DNA from: CBDFKB01 sp965248715
Lineage (GTDB): Bacteria; Pseudomonadota; Alphaproteobacteria; Rhizobiales; Rhizobiaceae
Reading direction: 5' to 3'
Length of the DNA: 64,000 nucleotides
Assembly (NCBI GenBank): GCA_965248715.1
Contig: CBDFKB010000008.1
Span: 124,001-188,000, forward strand
Position numbers and translations under genes: made by a program. The notes under the pieces were generated by a model. That model searched no databases. It saw only the letters and a list, made by a program, of their open reading frames with translations, and was not told the origin of the DNA. Below, piece by piece: positions 16,466 through 25,835 of the stretch (the first letter of the stretch is position 1; every line of letters starts with the position of its first letter).

Positions 16466-17224
16466 GTGTTTGGTATTTCAAAAAACGCCCTTTGGGCATT
16501 TTCGATCCACATTTTTACTGCTTCCGGAGCATTTTTTGCATTCCTGTCTTTGGTTGCCTGCGCCGAATCTGACTTTACTACCATGTTTTGGTGGCTTGGC
16601 GTCGCCTTACTGGTTGACGGTATTGATGGTCCATTGGCCAGAAAACTCGAGGTTAAGAAGTGGTGGCCGACCTGGTCGGGCGATCTGTTGGATTCGATTA
16701 TCGACTACGTCACTTATGCTATGATCCCGGCATTTGCGCTCTATCAAAGCGGTTTTCTGGGATTTGGCCTGTCGTTCTTCGCGGCAGCGATTATCGTCGT
16801 GACCAGTGCCATCTACTACGCCGATACCGGCATGAAGACCGAAGGCTATGGCTTCAAGGGTTTCCCGGTCTGCTGGAATTTCATCGTTTTCGCACTGTTC
16901 GTGATCTTTTACCGGTTCGATGATGCCGGTGCGTTCGACATTGCGTTCGGCATCAAATTCGGGCAGCGCGAGGGGGTATCGATGGCGATTGTGCTGGCCT
17001 CGGCGATTTTGACATTCGCACCGATCATTTTCGTCCACCCGACCCGGGTGGTGCCGTTGCGGCCGCTGACTTTGGCGATGTTCGCAATCTGGACCCTTTG
17101 TGGATTTGCCGCTCTGCTCTCCGATTTCCACACCCCATTTTGGGCCGTCGCCGGCGTTTTGGTGACTAGCGTTTATCTGTATTGCATCGGTTTCGTGCTG
17201 CAAGCGACCGGCCGACTGCGTTGA
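16466..17224 (+). CDS. pcs: Phosphatidylcholine synthase
   Basis: 252 residues, integral membrane. It condenses CDP-diacylglycerol with free choline to phosphatidylcholine, the one-step bacterial route known from rhizobia and Brucella. The CDP-alcohol phosphotransferase signature is present: DGIDGPLARKLEV, then SGDLLDSIIDYVTYAMIP with the conserved aspartates. Several hydrophobic helices follow. It starts at a GTG (16466), with GGAAC upstream. Confidence 0.93.
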   Translation: MFGISKNALWAFSIHIFTASGAFFAFLSLVACAESDFTTMFWWLGVALLVDGIDGPLARKLEVKKWWPTWSGDLLDSIIDYVTYAMIPAFALYQSGFLGFGLSFFAAAIIVVTSAIYYADTGMKTEGYGFKGFPVCWNFIVFALFVIFYRFDDAGAFDIAFGIKFGQREGVSMAIVLASAILTFAPIIFVHPTRVVPLRPLTLAMFAIWTLCGFAALLSDFHTPFWAVAGVLVTSVYLYCIGFVLQATGRLR

Positions 17225-17354
17225 CGCCGGTTTTGCCCCGCCGGCAAGGGTTTATGGCGTTTGCATTTGTGTTTGGCGGGGGAAAACCCAAGAATTTGCC
17301 CGCAGACCATTCAAACCACTGGTATTTCGCGATTAGACGGGAAATGATGGCTCC

Positions 17355-18929
17355 ATGAACGATGAATGCAATAGCAAAGTTCTTTTGGCGGTCGACGGCA
17401 TCACCAAGATATTTGGCGAATTGAAAGCCAATGACGATGTAAGCCTTTTGGTCGACAAGGGCGAAATCCATGCACTGTTGGGAGAAAACGGTGCCGGCAA
17501 GTCGACCTTGGTTAAAATGCTGTTCGGCTCGCTGCAACCGACCGCCGGCCGCATCATCTGGAAGGGCGAAGAAGTACTGATTCCCAATCCCAACCGCGCC
17601 CGCGCGCTTGGTATCGGCATGGTATTTCAGCATTTTTCGCTGTTCGAGGCTTTGAGCGTGGCCGAAAACATCATGCTTTCGCTCGGCGAAACCGGCAGCA
17701 TGGCCGAACTATCAAAACGGGCCGGCGAGGTATCGCAGCAATATGGATTGCCGCTGGATCCGGCCTCGATTGTTGGCGATCTATCGGTCGGTGAGCGCCA
17801 GCGGGTGGAGATCATCCGCTGTTTGCTGCAAGACCCAGACCTGATCGTGCTCGACGAACCCACATCGGTGCTGACCCCGCAAGAGGCCGACCGGCTGTTT
17901 GAAACCTTGATGCGCCTGAAGGACGAGGGCCGCTCGATCCTTTATATTTCCCACCGCCTGGAAGAGGTGCAGCGTATCTGTGACCGGGCAACCATATTGC
18001 GCCACGGCAAGGTTGTCGGTGAGTGCAAACCGGCCAAGGAAACCACCGCCTCGCTTGCCAGCAAGATGGTTGGTGCCGAAATTGCCATCGTAAGCCGCGA
18101 GCGCGCTCAAGACACGCCCGGCGATGAGCTGTTGGAAATCGAGGGCCTATCGCTTCCTGCGCCGACGCCATTTGCTATCGCGCTTGAGGAAATTGATTTG
18201 ACCGTCAGGGGCGGTGAAGTAATCAGCATCGCCGGGGTTGCAGGCAACGGCCAGGGCGAGTTGTTCGCAGCGATCTCCGGCGAAAGCAGTGCACCTGATA
18301 TCCACATGGTCCGCATCCGCGGCCAATCATGCGGCCAGCGCTCGATCACCGCCCGGCGTCGGCTTGGCGCGGCATTTGTTCCCGAAGAGCGCATGGGTCA
18401 CGGCGCGGTCGGTGATTTGTCGCTGAGCGAAAATGTGCTGTTGGCGCGGCACGGGTCCGACAGTACAGCGTTCCTTGCCGGCGGTCCGTTGCGGGTGGTA
18501 CGCAAAGGGCGGGTAAAAAACGCCACCGCGCGAATTGTCGAGGCGATGGACGTGCGTAAAAGCGGGGATGATCCCGATGCATCGTCGTTGTCCGGCGGCA
18601 ATTTGCAGAAACTGATCATGGGCCGGGAGCTCGACCGCGAGCCGATGGTGCTGGTGGTCAATCAGCCAAGCTGGGGGGTCGACGCGGGTGCCGCGGCCCG
18701 TATCCGCCAGGCATTGGTCGATCTCGCCAGATCGGGTTCGGCGGTATTGGTGATCTCCCAGGATCTGGACGAGATATTCGAAATTTCCGACCGTGTTTGC
18801 GTCATCTGCGACGGCCGGTTATCGGCGCCGGAACCGTCAGAAAGCTTTAGCCGCGAACGCATCGGCCTGCTGATGGCCGGCATGGGCATGGAAAAGCCAG
18901 CAGATGGGGGAGGCGCCCGTGCGAATTGA
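17355..18929 (+). CDS. BMP-type nucleoside/sugar ABC transporter, ATP-binding protein
   Basis: 524 residues with two ABC domains in tandem. The first has Walker A GENGAGKST, signature LSVGERQRVEI and Walker B LIVLDEPTSVL. The second has a degenerate P-loop (GVAGNGQGELF) and signature LSGGNLQKLIMGRELDRE. This is the layout of ribose-type/nucleoside importers (YufO, NupA). It is the first gene of a four-gene operon with two permeases and a BMP lipoprotein-family binding protein. Confidence 0.93.
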   Translation: MNDECNSKVLLAVDGITKIFGELKANDDVSLLVDKGEIHALLGENGAGKSTLVKMLFGSLQPTAGRIIWKGEEVLIPNPNRARALGIGMVFQHFSLFEALSVAENIMLSLGETGSMAELSKRAGEVSQQYGLPLDPASIVGDLSVGERQRVEIIRCLLQDPDLIVLDEPTSVLTPQEADRLFETLMRLKDEGRSILYISHRLEEVQRICDRATILRHGKVVGECKPAKETTASLASKMVGAEIAIVSRERAQDTPGDELLEIEGLSLPAPTPFAIALEEIDLTVRGGEVISIAGVAGNGQGELFAAISGESSAPDIHMVRIRGQSCGQRSITARRRLGAAFVPEERMGHGAVGDLSLSENVLLARHGSDSTAFLAGGPLRVVRKGRVKNATARIVEAMDVRKSGDDPDASSLSGGNLQKLIMGRELDREPMVLVVNQPSWGVDAGAAARIRQALVDLARSGSAVLVISQDLDEIFEISDRVCVICDGRLSAPEPSESFSRERIGLLMAGMGMEKPADGGGARAN

Positions 18930-20007
18930 GTTAGAGCGCCGGCCGCAACATTCGGTCTTTTTTGCGGCGTTGTCGCCGTTCATCGCCCTTGGCATGACGC
19001 TTTTGGCAGGCGGCATCTTGTTTTACGTGTTGGGGTATAACCCGTTCACCGCGCTCTACTATTTCTTTATCGAGCCGCTGACCGAGACCTGGTCGATCCA
19101 CGAATTGCTTATCAAGGCAACGCCCTTGATCCTGATAGCGGTCGGCCTGAGCGTGTGTTTTCGCTCTGGTAATTGGAACATCGGTGCCGAGGGCCAGTTT
19201 ATTGTCGGCGCGATCGCCGGGTCGATGTTGCCAGTTCTGGTGCCTGGCATGTCCGGGCCATTTACCATTTTTCTAATGATCGTGTTTGGCATGATTGGTG
19301 GCGCCCTATGGGGGTTTATCCCGGCAATTTTGAAAACCCGGTTCGGAACCAACGAAATCCTGACCAGCTTGATGCTGGTCTACGTGGCGCAATTGCTTCT
19401 CGACTGGCTAGTGCGCGGCCCTTGGCGCAACCCGCAAGGATTTAATTTTCCGGAAACCAGAACCTTTTCCAGCGGCCAGATCCTACCGGAAATGCTCGAT
19501 TCGGGCCGCGCGCATTACGGTGCCATTTTCGCGGTCGTCGCCGTAATTATATTGTGGTTTGTGTTTTCGCGCATGCTCAAGGGGTTTGAAATCAATCTAC
19601 TTGGCCAGGCGCCAAGGGCAGGGCAGTTTGCCGGTTTCGATACCGGCCGCATGACCCTGTTTGCATTTATGTTGTGCGGTGCGTTGGCCGGTCTCGCCGG
19701 TATCAGCGAAGTTGCCGGCACGATCCACCAGCTTCGCCCGATAATATCGCCTGGTTATGGGTTCACCGCAATTATCGTGGCGTTCCTCGGCCGGCTAAAT
19801 CCGGCCGGTATTTTTGCCGCCGGCCTGGTGTTGGCGCTAACTTATCTTGGCAGCGAGGCGGCGCAGATCACACTGGGTATTTCCGACAAGATCGGTCGCG
19901 GCTTCCAGGGATTGCTGCTATTTTTCGTGCTCGCGTGCGACACACTGATCCATTATCGGATCCGGATTGCCTGGCGGCTCGGGCCGGCAAAGCCGGATGG
20001 GAGCTGA
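18919..20007 (+). CDS. BMP-type ABC transporter permease 1
   Basis: 362 residues, about ten membrane helices. It forms half of the membrane channel (branched-chain amino acid/ribose-type permease family, motif EGQFIVGAIAGS and PAGIFAAGLVLALTYLGSEA). The GTG at 18919 is preferred over an ATG at 18904 because GGGGGAGG lies just upstream and MRIELERRPQ is the expected N-terminus. It overlaps the ATPase gene by 11 bp. Confidence 0.92.
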   Translation: MRIELERRPQHSVFFAALSPFIALGMTLLAGGILFYVLGYNPFTALYYFFIEPLTETWSIHELLIKATPLILIAVGLSVCFRSGNWNIGAEGQFIVGAIAGSMLPVLVPGMSGPFTIFLMIVFGMIGGALWGFIPAILKTRFGTNEILTSLMLVYVAQLLLDWLVRGPWRNPQGFNFPETRTFSSGQILPEMLDSGRAHYGAIFAVVAVIILWFVFSRMLKGFEINLLGQAPRAGQFAGFDTGRMTLFAFMLCGALAGLAGISEVAGTIHQLRPIISPGYGFTAIIVAFLGRLNPAGIFAAGLVLALTYLGSEAAQITLGISDKIGRGFQGLLLFFVLACDTLIHYRIRIAWRLGPAKPDGS

Positions 20008-20010
20008 GCC

Positions 20011-20986
20011 ATGGGGATGACCGAGGCAATCATCTTGACGATTATGACCGCGGCGACCCCATTGCTGATCGCCGCCTTGGGTGAATTGGTGACCGAGCGC
20101 TCGGGAGTGCTCAATCTCGGCGTCGAGGGCATGATGATCATGGGTGCGGTGGCTGGCTTCGCGTTCGCGCAAATGAGCGGTTCGCCGTATATTGGTATGC
20201 TCGGCGGCATCGTCTGCGGGGCACTGTTTTCGCTGCTGTTCGCATTCTTGACATTGACCTTGGTGGCCAACCAGGTTGCGACTGGGTTGGCGTTGACGAT
20301 CCTCGGTCTAGGGCTGTCGGGGCTATGGGGCGAAGCCTATATCGGCCTGCCGGGCATCAAAATGGAAGCGATCACCATTCCGTTTTTGTCCGACATCCCG
20401 TTTTTCGGAAATCTGCTGTTTAAACAGGACCTGATCTTTTACCTGTCGATCGTACTGTTGGTCGGGGTCACCTGGTTCCTGTTTCGGAGCCGTGCCGGCC
20501 TGGTGTTGCGGGCGATTGGCGACAATCACAAATCCGCCCACGCACTCGGATTGTCGGTGATCGGCGTGCGTTATCTGGCGGTGATGTTCGGCGGCGCCTG
20601 CAGCCGGGCTTGCCGGTGCCCATTTGTCGCTGGTCTATACGCCGCAATGGGTTGAGAACATGTCGGCAGGTCGAGGCTGGATCGCGCTTGCCCTGGTGGT
20701 GTTTGCCTCTTGGCGGCCGATGCGCGCACTGGTCGGGGCCTATCTGTTTGGTGCGGTTACCATCGCCCAACTACACATCCAGGCCCTCGACCCTTCGGAC
20801 TTCGGTGACATTCCGAGAATTTTCGTTTGGATGTTCGAACAAATCAAAACGATGCCAACACAATTCCTTTCGGCGATGCCTTATCTTGCGACAATCATCG
20901 TTTTGGTCATAATCTCGCGCGACCGGCGTTTGACATTGATCAATACCCCAGCCTCGCTGGGTCAGGGCTTTGTGCCGGATCGCTAA
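20011..20986 (+). pseudogene. BMP-type ABC transporter permease 2, single-base frameshift
   Basis: The second channel subunit. The first 200 residues (from MGMTEAIILTIMTAATPLLI) are normal, with GELVTERSGVLNLGVEGMMI and VANQVATGLALTILGLGLSG. At about 20602 an extra A in GCCTGCAGCCGGGCTTGCC shifts the frame and gives a stop at 20655. The expected continuation GACAGLAGAHLSLVYTPQWV is encoded in the next frame and runs to 20986. Restoring the frame gives about 324 residues, the normal length. It is either a recent loss-of-function mutation or a sequencing error. Confidence 0.85.
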
Positions 20987-21037
20987 TCATGAAAGCGGAA
21001 CCATGATTTAACCGGTTGCGCTAAAGGGAGGACGAAA

Positions 21038-22114
21038 ATGAAAAAACTATTCTCCGCACTTGCCGTGCTTGGCTTAGGCCTGGCGGCGGCGTCGGCTGCG
21101 GTCACTGATGGGCATGCGAAAACCAAGGCTTGCTTCATCTATGTAGGCCCTATCGGCGATTTCGGCTGGAGCTACCAGCATGACCAGGGCCGCCTGGCGG
21201 TCGATGCGGCACTGGGAGATGCGGTTGAAACCGCGTATCTGGAAAGCGTTCCCGAAGGTGCTGACGCCGAGCGCGCGGTCGAACGATTTGCACGATCTGG
21301 ATGCAACATCATTTTCACCACGTCGTTCGGCTATATGGATGCGACCAACAAGGTGGCGGCAAAATTCCCGGATGTGAAATTCGAGCATGCAACCGGATAC
21401 AAGCGCGACCATGCCAATGTTGCGACCTATAATTCGCGGTTCCACGAAGGCCGTTATGTAATCGGCCAGATCGCGGCAAAAGTGTCGAAAACCGGAGTTG
21501 CCGGCTACATCGCATCCTTTCCAATCCCTGAAGTGGTGATGGGTATCAACGCGTTCATTTTGGGCGCGCAAACGGTCAATCCGGATTTCAAACTGAAAGT
21601 GGTGTGGGTCAACACTTGGTTCGATCCTGGCAAGGAATCCGATGCTGCCAAGGCATTAATTGACCAGGGCGCCGATATCATTACCCAGCACACCGATTCT
21701 ACCGCGCCGATGCAGGTGGCCGCAGCTCGCGGCGTTCATGCCTTCGGCCAGGCCTCCGACATGATTAATTTCGGCAAGGAAACCCAATTGACGGCGATAA
21801 TTGACGATTGGGGTCCGTACTACATACGTCGGGTACAGGCGGTTATTGACGGCACCTGGGAACAGGTTGACGTTTGGGAAGGCATGCATCACGGCCATGT
21901 GGTCATGGCGCCGTTTACCAATATGTCCGACGACGTGAAGGCAAATGCCGAATCGACCGTATCCATGATTGTCAATGACGGGTTTGATCCGTTTACCGGC
22001 CCAGTCATGAAGCAGGATGGCAGCCAGTGGCTGAGTGACGGCCAGGTAGCTGATCCAGGCGAAGTGCTCGGCATGAACTTCTACGTCGAGGGCGTTGACG
22101 GCCAATTGCCGTAA
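21038..22114 (+). CDS. BMP family ABC transporter substrate-binding protein
   Basis: 358 residues with a signal peptide (MKKLFSALAVLGLGLAAASA). BMP-family (Med/PnrA-like) proteins bind nucleosides or purine-related ligands and deliver them to the upstream permease. Typical motifs are CFIYVGPIGDFGWSYQHDQG, NIIFTTSFGYMDATNKVAAK and DIITQHTDSTAPMQVAAARG. A GGGAGG ribosome site precedes the ATG. A clear terminator at 22138 closes the operon. Confidence 0.94.
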   Translation: MKKLFSALAVLGLGLAAASAAVTDGHAKTKACFIYVGPIGDFGWSYQHDQGRLAVDAALGDAVETAYLESVPEGADAERAVERFARSGCNIIFTTSFGYMDATNKVAAKFPDVKFEHATGYKRDHANVATYNSRFHEGRYVIGQIAAKVSKTGVAGYIASFPIPEVVMGINAFILGAQTVNPDFKLKVVWVNTWFDPGKESDAAKALIDQGADIITQHTDSTAPMQVAAARGVHAFGQASDMINFGKETQLTAIIDDWGPYYIRRVQAVIDGTWEQVDVWEGMHHGHVVMAPFTNMSDDVKANAESTVSMIVNDGFDPFTGPVMKQDGSQWLSDGQVADPGEVLGMNFYVEGVDGQLP

Positions 22115-22137
22115 TAGCTGGTAGCGCCACGAATTTC

Positions 22138-22171
22138 GAAACCCCGTCGGCGTGCCGGCGGGGTTTTTCTT
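22138..22171 (+). terminator. Rho-independent terminator after the BMP transporter operon
   Basis: Stem ACCCCGTCGG / CCGGCGGGGT with loop CGTG, followed by TTTTTCTTT. It lies between the operon and the convergent rfbD gene. Confidence 0.88.
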
Positions 22172-22192
22172 TGCCGAATTTTACTGAATTCA

Positions 22193-23074
22193 TCAAAAGG
22201 GCTCTAGCAACCGGCCTACGCAGTCGCGAACCCCGTCGCGCCAATTCGGCAGGGTGACTTGCAAATGTTCCTCAGCCTTGGTGCAGTCAAGAACCGAATT
22301 GGCAGGCCGACGCGCTGGCGTCGGATAGTCGGCAGTGCTAACCGGATCGACGATTGCCGACGGGCCGGAAAGCTTACGGCTAGCCGAAAAGATTTCCCCA
22401 GCAAATTCATACCACGTGCACAATCCGCGATTGGTCAAATGGTAGGTGCCCCAAGCCACCGATTGACCGGTTTCGATGCGGGTCGCGATTGTTAGCAGCG
22501 CCGCCGCCAGATGGACCGCGTAGGTCGGCGATCCGAATTGGTCGTTGACCACGCCCAAGCGTTCGCGTTCGCCAGCAAGCCGCAACATGGTTTTGGTGAA
22601 ATTGTGTCCAAACGGGCTGTGTACCCATGCGGTGCGGAAGATCAAATGCTGTTCGGCGGCCTCGGCGACGGCTATTTCGCCGGCAAGTTTGCTCGCGCCA
22701 TAGGCGGTTTGCGGCCCGGTCTCATCGCTCTCCAGCATCGGTTCGCCGCGCTCGCCGGAAAATACATAATCGGTGGATAAGTGGATGATCGGAACGCTAA
22801 GTTCAGTCGCACTTGCCGCTACCGCGCGGGCGCCATCGCGGTTAATCGCCATCGCCAGATCGAATTCACTTTCCGCCTGGTCGACTGCCGTATAGGCGGC
22901 GGCATTGATGATCAGATGTGGCTTGGTGTGGTTAAGCGCGGATGCCACCGTGGCCGGATCTTGCAAATCAAGCAGCGGGCGCCCAACCAGCACCACTTGG
23001 TGCCCAGCCTGGCCGGCGCATTCCGCCAAGCTGCGGGCCAATTGGCCGGATACACCGGTGACCGTGATCCGCAC
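22193..23074 (-). CDS. rfbD: dTDP-4-dehydrorhamnose reductase
   Basis: 293 residues from a GTG at 23074. It reduces dTDP-4-keto-L-rhamnose to dTDP-L-rhamnose with NAD(P)H. The Rossmann motif is VTGVSGQLARSLA; LINAAAYTAVDQAE, the STDYVFSGE motif and YGASKLAGE (catalytic Tyr/Lys) are diagnostic. The GTG sits two bases after the rfbB stop, which suggests translational coupling. An upstream ATG at 23143 would overlap rfbB by 68 bp and is disfavoured. Confidence 0.92.
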   Translation of the reverse strand: MRITVTGVSGQLARSLAECAGQAGHQVVLVGRPLLDLQDPATVASALNHTKPHLIINAAAYTAVDQAESEFDLAMAINRDGARAVAASATELSVPIIHLSTDYVFSGERGEPMLESDETGPQTAYGASKLAGEIAVAEAAEQHLIFRTAWVHSPFGHNFTKTMLRLAGERERLGVVNDQFGSPTYAVHLAAALLTIATRIETGQSVAWGTYHLTNRGLCTWYEFAGEIFSASRKLSGPSAIVDPVSTADYPTPARRPANSVLDCTKAEEHLQVTLPNWRDGVRDCVGRLLEPF

Positions 23075-23075
23075 T

Positions 23076-24164
23076 TTAAACTGCTTGGCGGTCAGGGGCG
23101 GTTGATGGCGCCGGCTCGCTAGCCAACCCGAGACGATCGCCATGATAGCGGCCCTGGCGGATCGGCTCCCACCATTGCCGGTTATTCAAATACCATTGCA
23201 CCGTGTCGCGGATGCCGGTCTCGAAGTCATATTGCGGACGCCAGTCCAGTTCGTCGCTAATGCGTCCGGCGTCAATCGCATAGCGCAAATCATGGCCGGG
23301 CCGGTCGGCCACATAGGTCACCAGGTCAAGGTGCGGTTTTGCGCCCTTGCGCGGATGCAGTTCATCCATGCATTGACAGATCGTCTCGACCACCGCCAGA
23401 TTGCTGCGTTCCTCGTTGCCGCCGACATTGTAGGAACGGCCAGCTAGACCACCAGTTGCAATCGCGGCCAGCGCGCGCGCGTGGTCGTCCACATGCAGCC
23501 AATCGCGGACATTTTGCCCGCTGCCGTAGACCGGCAACGGTTTTTCGTCGTGCGCATTGAGGATCATCAGCGGGATAAGCTTTTCTGGGAACTGGCACGG
23601 CCCGTAATTGTTTGAGCAATTCGACAGCACCACATCGAGACCAAATGTGTGGTGCCATGCCATCGCCAGATGGTCGGACCCGGCCTTGGATGCGGCATAG
23701 GGCGAAGACGGTGCATAGGCGGTTTCTTCGGTAAATACCCCGCTATCGAGCGGCAGACTGCCATAGACCTCGTCGGTCGAAACATGGTGGTAGCGGATGT
23801 TGCGGCTGGTTTCGGCAACCAAATCGCGTATCGCCTCCAGCACCGTGAAGGTACCGACAATATTGGTGGTGATGAATTCGGCCGGGCCATCGATCGAGCG
23901 GTCGACGTGACTTTCTGCCGCCAGGTGGAGCACGATATCGGGCTCGACGCGGCGTATGGTTTCACGCAATTTTTCCGCATCGCACACATCACCGATCACC
24001 AATTCGAACCCGGCCACATCGGCAATCGGCGCCAAGGATGCGGTATTGGCGGCATACGTCAGTTTGTCATAGGCGATTACTTGCTGGCCCATTTCGCCGG
24101 CCAGCAGGCGGCATACGGCAGAACCGATAAATCCGGCGGCGCCGGTAACCAGATATACGCTCAT
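23076..24164 (-). CDS. rfbB: dTDP-glucose 4,6-dehydratase
   Basis: 362 residues. It converts dTDP-glucose to dTDP-4-keto-6-deoxyglucose. The NAD-binding motif is VTGAAGFIGSAVCRLL, the substrate motif HLAAESHVDRSIDGP, the active-site region HVSTDEVYGSL and the catalytic YAASKAGSDH. The C-terminal tail after WYLNNRQWWEPIRQGRYHG is slightly longer than usual. Its ATG overlaps the rfbC stop by 4 bp. Confidence 0.95.
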   Translation of the reverse strand: MSVYLVTGAAGFIGSAVCRLLAGEMGQQVIAYDKLTYAANTASLAPIADVAGFELVIGDVCDAEKLRETIRRVEPDIVLHLAAESHVDRSIDGPAEFITTNIVGTFTVLEAIRDLVAETSRNIRYHHVSTDEVYGSLPLDSGVFTEETAYAPSSPYAASKAGSDHLAMAWHHTFGLDVVLSNCSNNYGPCQFPEKLIPLMILNAHDEKPLPVYGSGQNVRDWLHVDDHARALAAIATGGLAGRSYNVGGNEERSNLAVVETICQCMDELHPRKGAKPHLDLVTYVADRPGHDLRYAIDAGRISDELDWRPQYDFETGIRDTVQWYLNNRQWWEPIRQGRYHGDRLGLASEPAPSTAPDRQAV

Positions 24165-24757
24165 CGGATTTCCGCCGTTTCCAGTTGATCCGCGCGGTAG
24201 ACGAACCCGGTGTCGATTTCAGCCAAACGCGGCGCTGCCGCATCCTTGCCTGATATCACCGGTTTCAATTCTTTAGCCGGCCAATCAATGCCAATGTCCG
24301 GGTCGTCATAACGAATAATCCGATCACATTGCGGCGAGTAGTGAGCCGTGACCTTGTATATCACCTCGGTGTCCGGCTCCAACGTCAGCAGGCCGTGGGC
24401 AAAACCTTTCGGGATCAACACCTGGTTCCATTTCCCGGCACTGATGATCACCGAAACCCATTTGCCAAACGTTGGCGAACCGTGCCGGATATCGACAATA
24501 ACGTCGAAGATGGAGCCACGGCCAACCCGCACCAGCTTGTCTTGCGCCGCCGGTTCGCATTGGTAATGCAGGCCGCGCAACACCCCGGCCGGGGCGGAAT
24601 GGGAAAAGTTATCCTGGCACCAATCGAGATCGATGCCGGCGGTGGCAAAGGTCTCACGATTGTATATTTCGCAAAAGAAACCACGCTCGTCGCCAAATTT
24701 ATCCGGCACGATTTCCACCACGCCATCGAATTGCAGGGAACGTACGTTAATTGCCAT
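24161..24757 (-). CDS. rfbC: dTDP-4-dehydrorhamnose 3,5-epimerase
   Basis: 198 residues from the ATG at 24757, which has GGAG seven bases upstream. The enzyme epimerises C3 and C5 of the 4-keto sugar. Motifs are DERGFFCEIYNRETF, DNFSHSAPAGVLRGLHYQ (catalytic His), VGRGSIFDVIVDIR and VLIPKGFAHGLLTLEPDTEV. It is the first gene of rfbC-rfbB-rfbD. The thymidylyltransferase rfbA, usually the fourth member, is not in this window. Confidence 0.94.
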   Translation of the reverse strand: MAINVRSLQFDGVVEIVPDKFGDERGFFCEIYNRETFATAGIDLDWCQDNFSHSAPAGVLRGLHYQCEPAAQDKLVRVGRGSIFDVIVDIRHGSPTFGKWVSVIISAGKWNQVLIPKGFAHGLLTLEPDTEVIYKVTAHYSPQCDRIIRYDDPDIGIDWPAKELKPVISGKDAAAPRLAEIDTGFVYRADQLETAEIR

Positions 24758-25012
24758 GGGAACTCCGTCGAGTGGTCGCACCGGGACCGCCGCCGCAAAT
24801 AACCGACGCTTAAACAATATGTCAATGATAGTTTATCGTCGAAGCCGCATGATCAAAGAAGGTATTTACTACCAGAGCGATTTGTCGGTGAATTAAGATA
24901 TGATGTATTGGCATGGTTTTGCCTAAAACGGGCTATCACGGACCTGCAATGGCATGGTGATCGAGCGGGCCAATCAGGTCTGGTGCACCGACATCACTTT
25001 CACCTTGCGGTA

Positions 25013-25351
25013 TCAGTCGCCCTCGCCGGGCTGATCGGAGAAATATTTCTCGAACTTTGCTTTTTCGCCGTCAAATTTTTCACCGTCGGCCGGCGCCTCG
25101 CCCTTGGCGGTAATATTGGGCCATTTTTCCGCATACAGGGTATTGAGTTCGAGCCATTTCTCAAGCCCGGGTTCGGTATCCGGCTTGATCGCCTCTGCCG
25201 GGCATTCCGGCTCGCACACGCCGCAATCGATACATTCGTCAGGATGGATGACCAGCATATTCTCACCCTCATAAAAACAATCAACGGGGCAGACTTCGAT
25301 GCAGTCCATATATTTGCATTTGATGCAGTTCTCAACGACGATGTACGTCAT
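25013..25351 (-). CDS. fdxA: 7Fe ferredoxin FdxA
   Basis: 112 residues. A small electron carrier with a [3Fe-4S] and a [4Fe-4S] cluster. The cysteine motifs are CIKCKYMDCIEVCPVDCF and CIDCGVCEPECPAEAI. The C-terminal half is the usual acidic helical extension (KWLELNTLYAEKWPNITAKG). The last gene of the helicase-S4-fdxA operon. In relatives a carD-type regulator usually follows, but here rfbC does. Confidence 0.94.
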   Translation of the reverse strand: MTYIVVENCIKCKYMDCIEVCPVDCFYEGENMLVIHPDECIDCGVCEPECPAEAIKPDTEPGLEKWLELNTLYAEKWPNITAKGEAPADGEKFDGEKAKFEKYFSDQPGEGD

Positions 25352-25451
25352 GGCTGTCCCGTTTGGTAGGTGCTGGAAAACCGGGTTTGCCTATCGTCTT
25401 TACCGCACCAAGACAAGTGAACTTTTGCAGTGATCGGCAGAGCAATGCCGA

Positions 25452-25835
25452 TCACTCGCGCCCCATCAGGCGGTCTAGTTCACGGCGTTCACGCTTGGTT
25501 GGTCGCCCGGTTCCGGGCAAGCGCTCCGATGCCTGCGATGTGCGGGCGCCTCTTGCGCGCGGCCGGTCGATTTGTTCGATCATTTCGCAGAGCAATTGCG
25601 CTTCCGGCGCTGGGCCGCGCCTGGTGCCGGCGGCACAAACCCGCACCACCCGAACGCCGGCCGGCAGCGAAATCGTCAACACATCGCCCAGCTTAATCGC
25701 ATTACTGGCAGCTTTCACCCGCGCCCCGTTTACCCGCACATTGCCACCGGTGACCAGTTTGGCGGCCAAGGTGCGTGACTTCACGAACCGGGCATACCAC
25801 AGCCATTTGTCGATCCGTATCGAACTATTTGCCAT
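25452..25835 (-). CDS. S4 domain RNA-binding protein (Hsp15-like)
   Basis: 127 residues. The S4 RNA-binding domain covers about 6-70 (IRIDKWLWYARFVKSRTLAA, then GGNVRVNGARVKAASNAIKL). The C-terminus is basic (TKRERRELDRLMGRE). Hsp15 recycles stalled 50S subunits bearing nascent chains, so a ribosome-linked role is likely. The ATG at 25835 overlaps the helicase stop by 11 bp. Confidence 0.9.
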   Translation of the reverse strand: MANSSIRIDKWLWYARFVKSRTLAAKLVTGGNVRVNGARVKAASNAIKLGDVLTISLPAGVRVVRVCAAGTRRGPAPEAQLLCEMIEQIDRPRARGARTSQASERLPGTGRPTKRERRELDRLMGRE

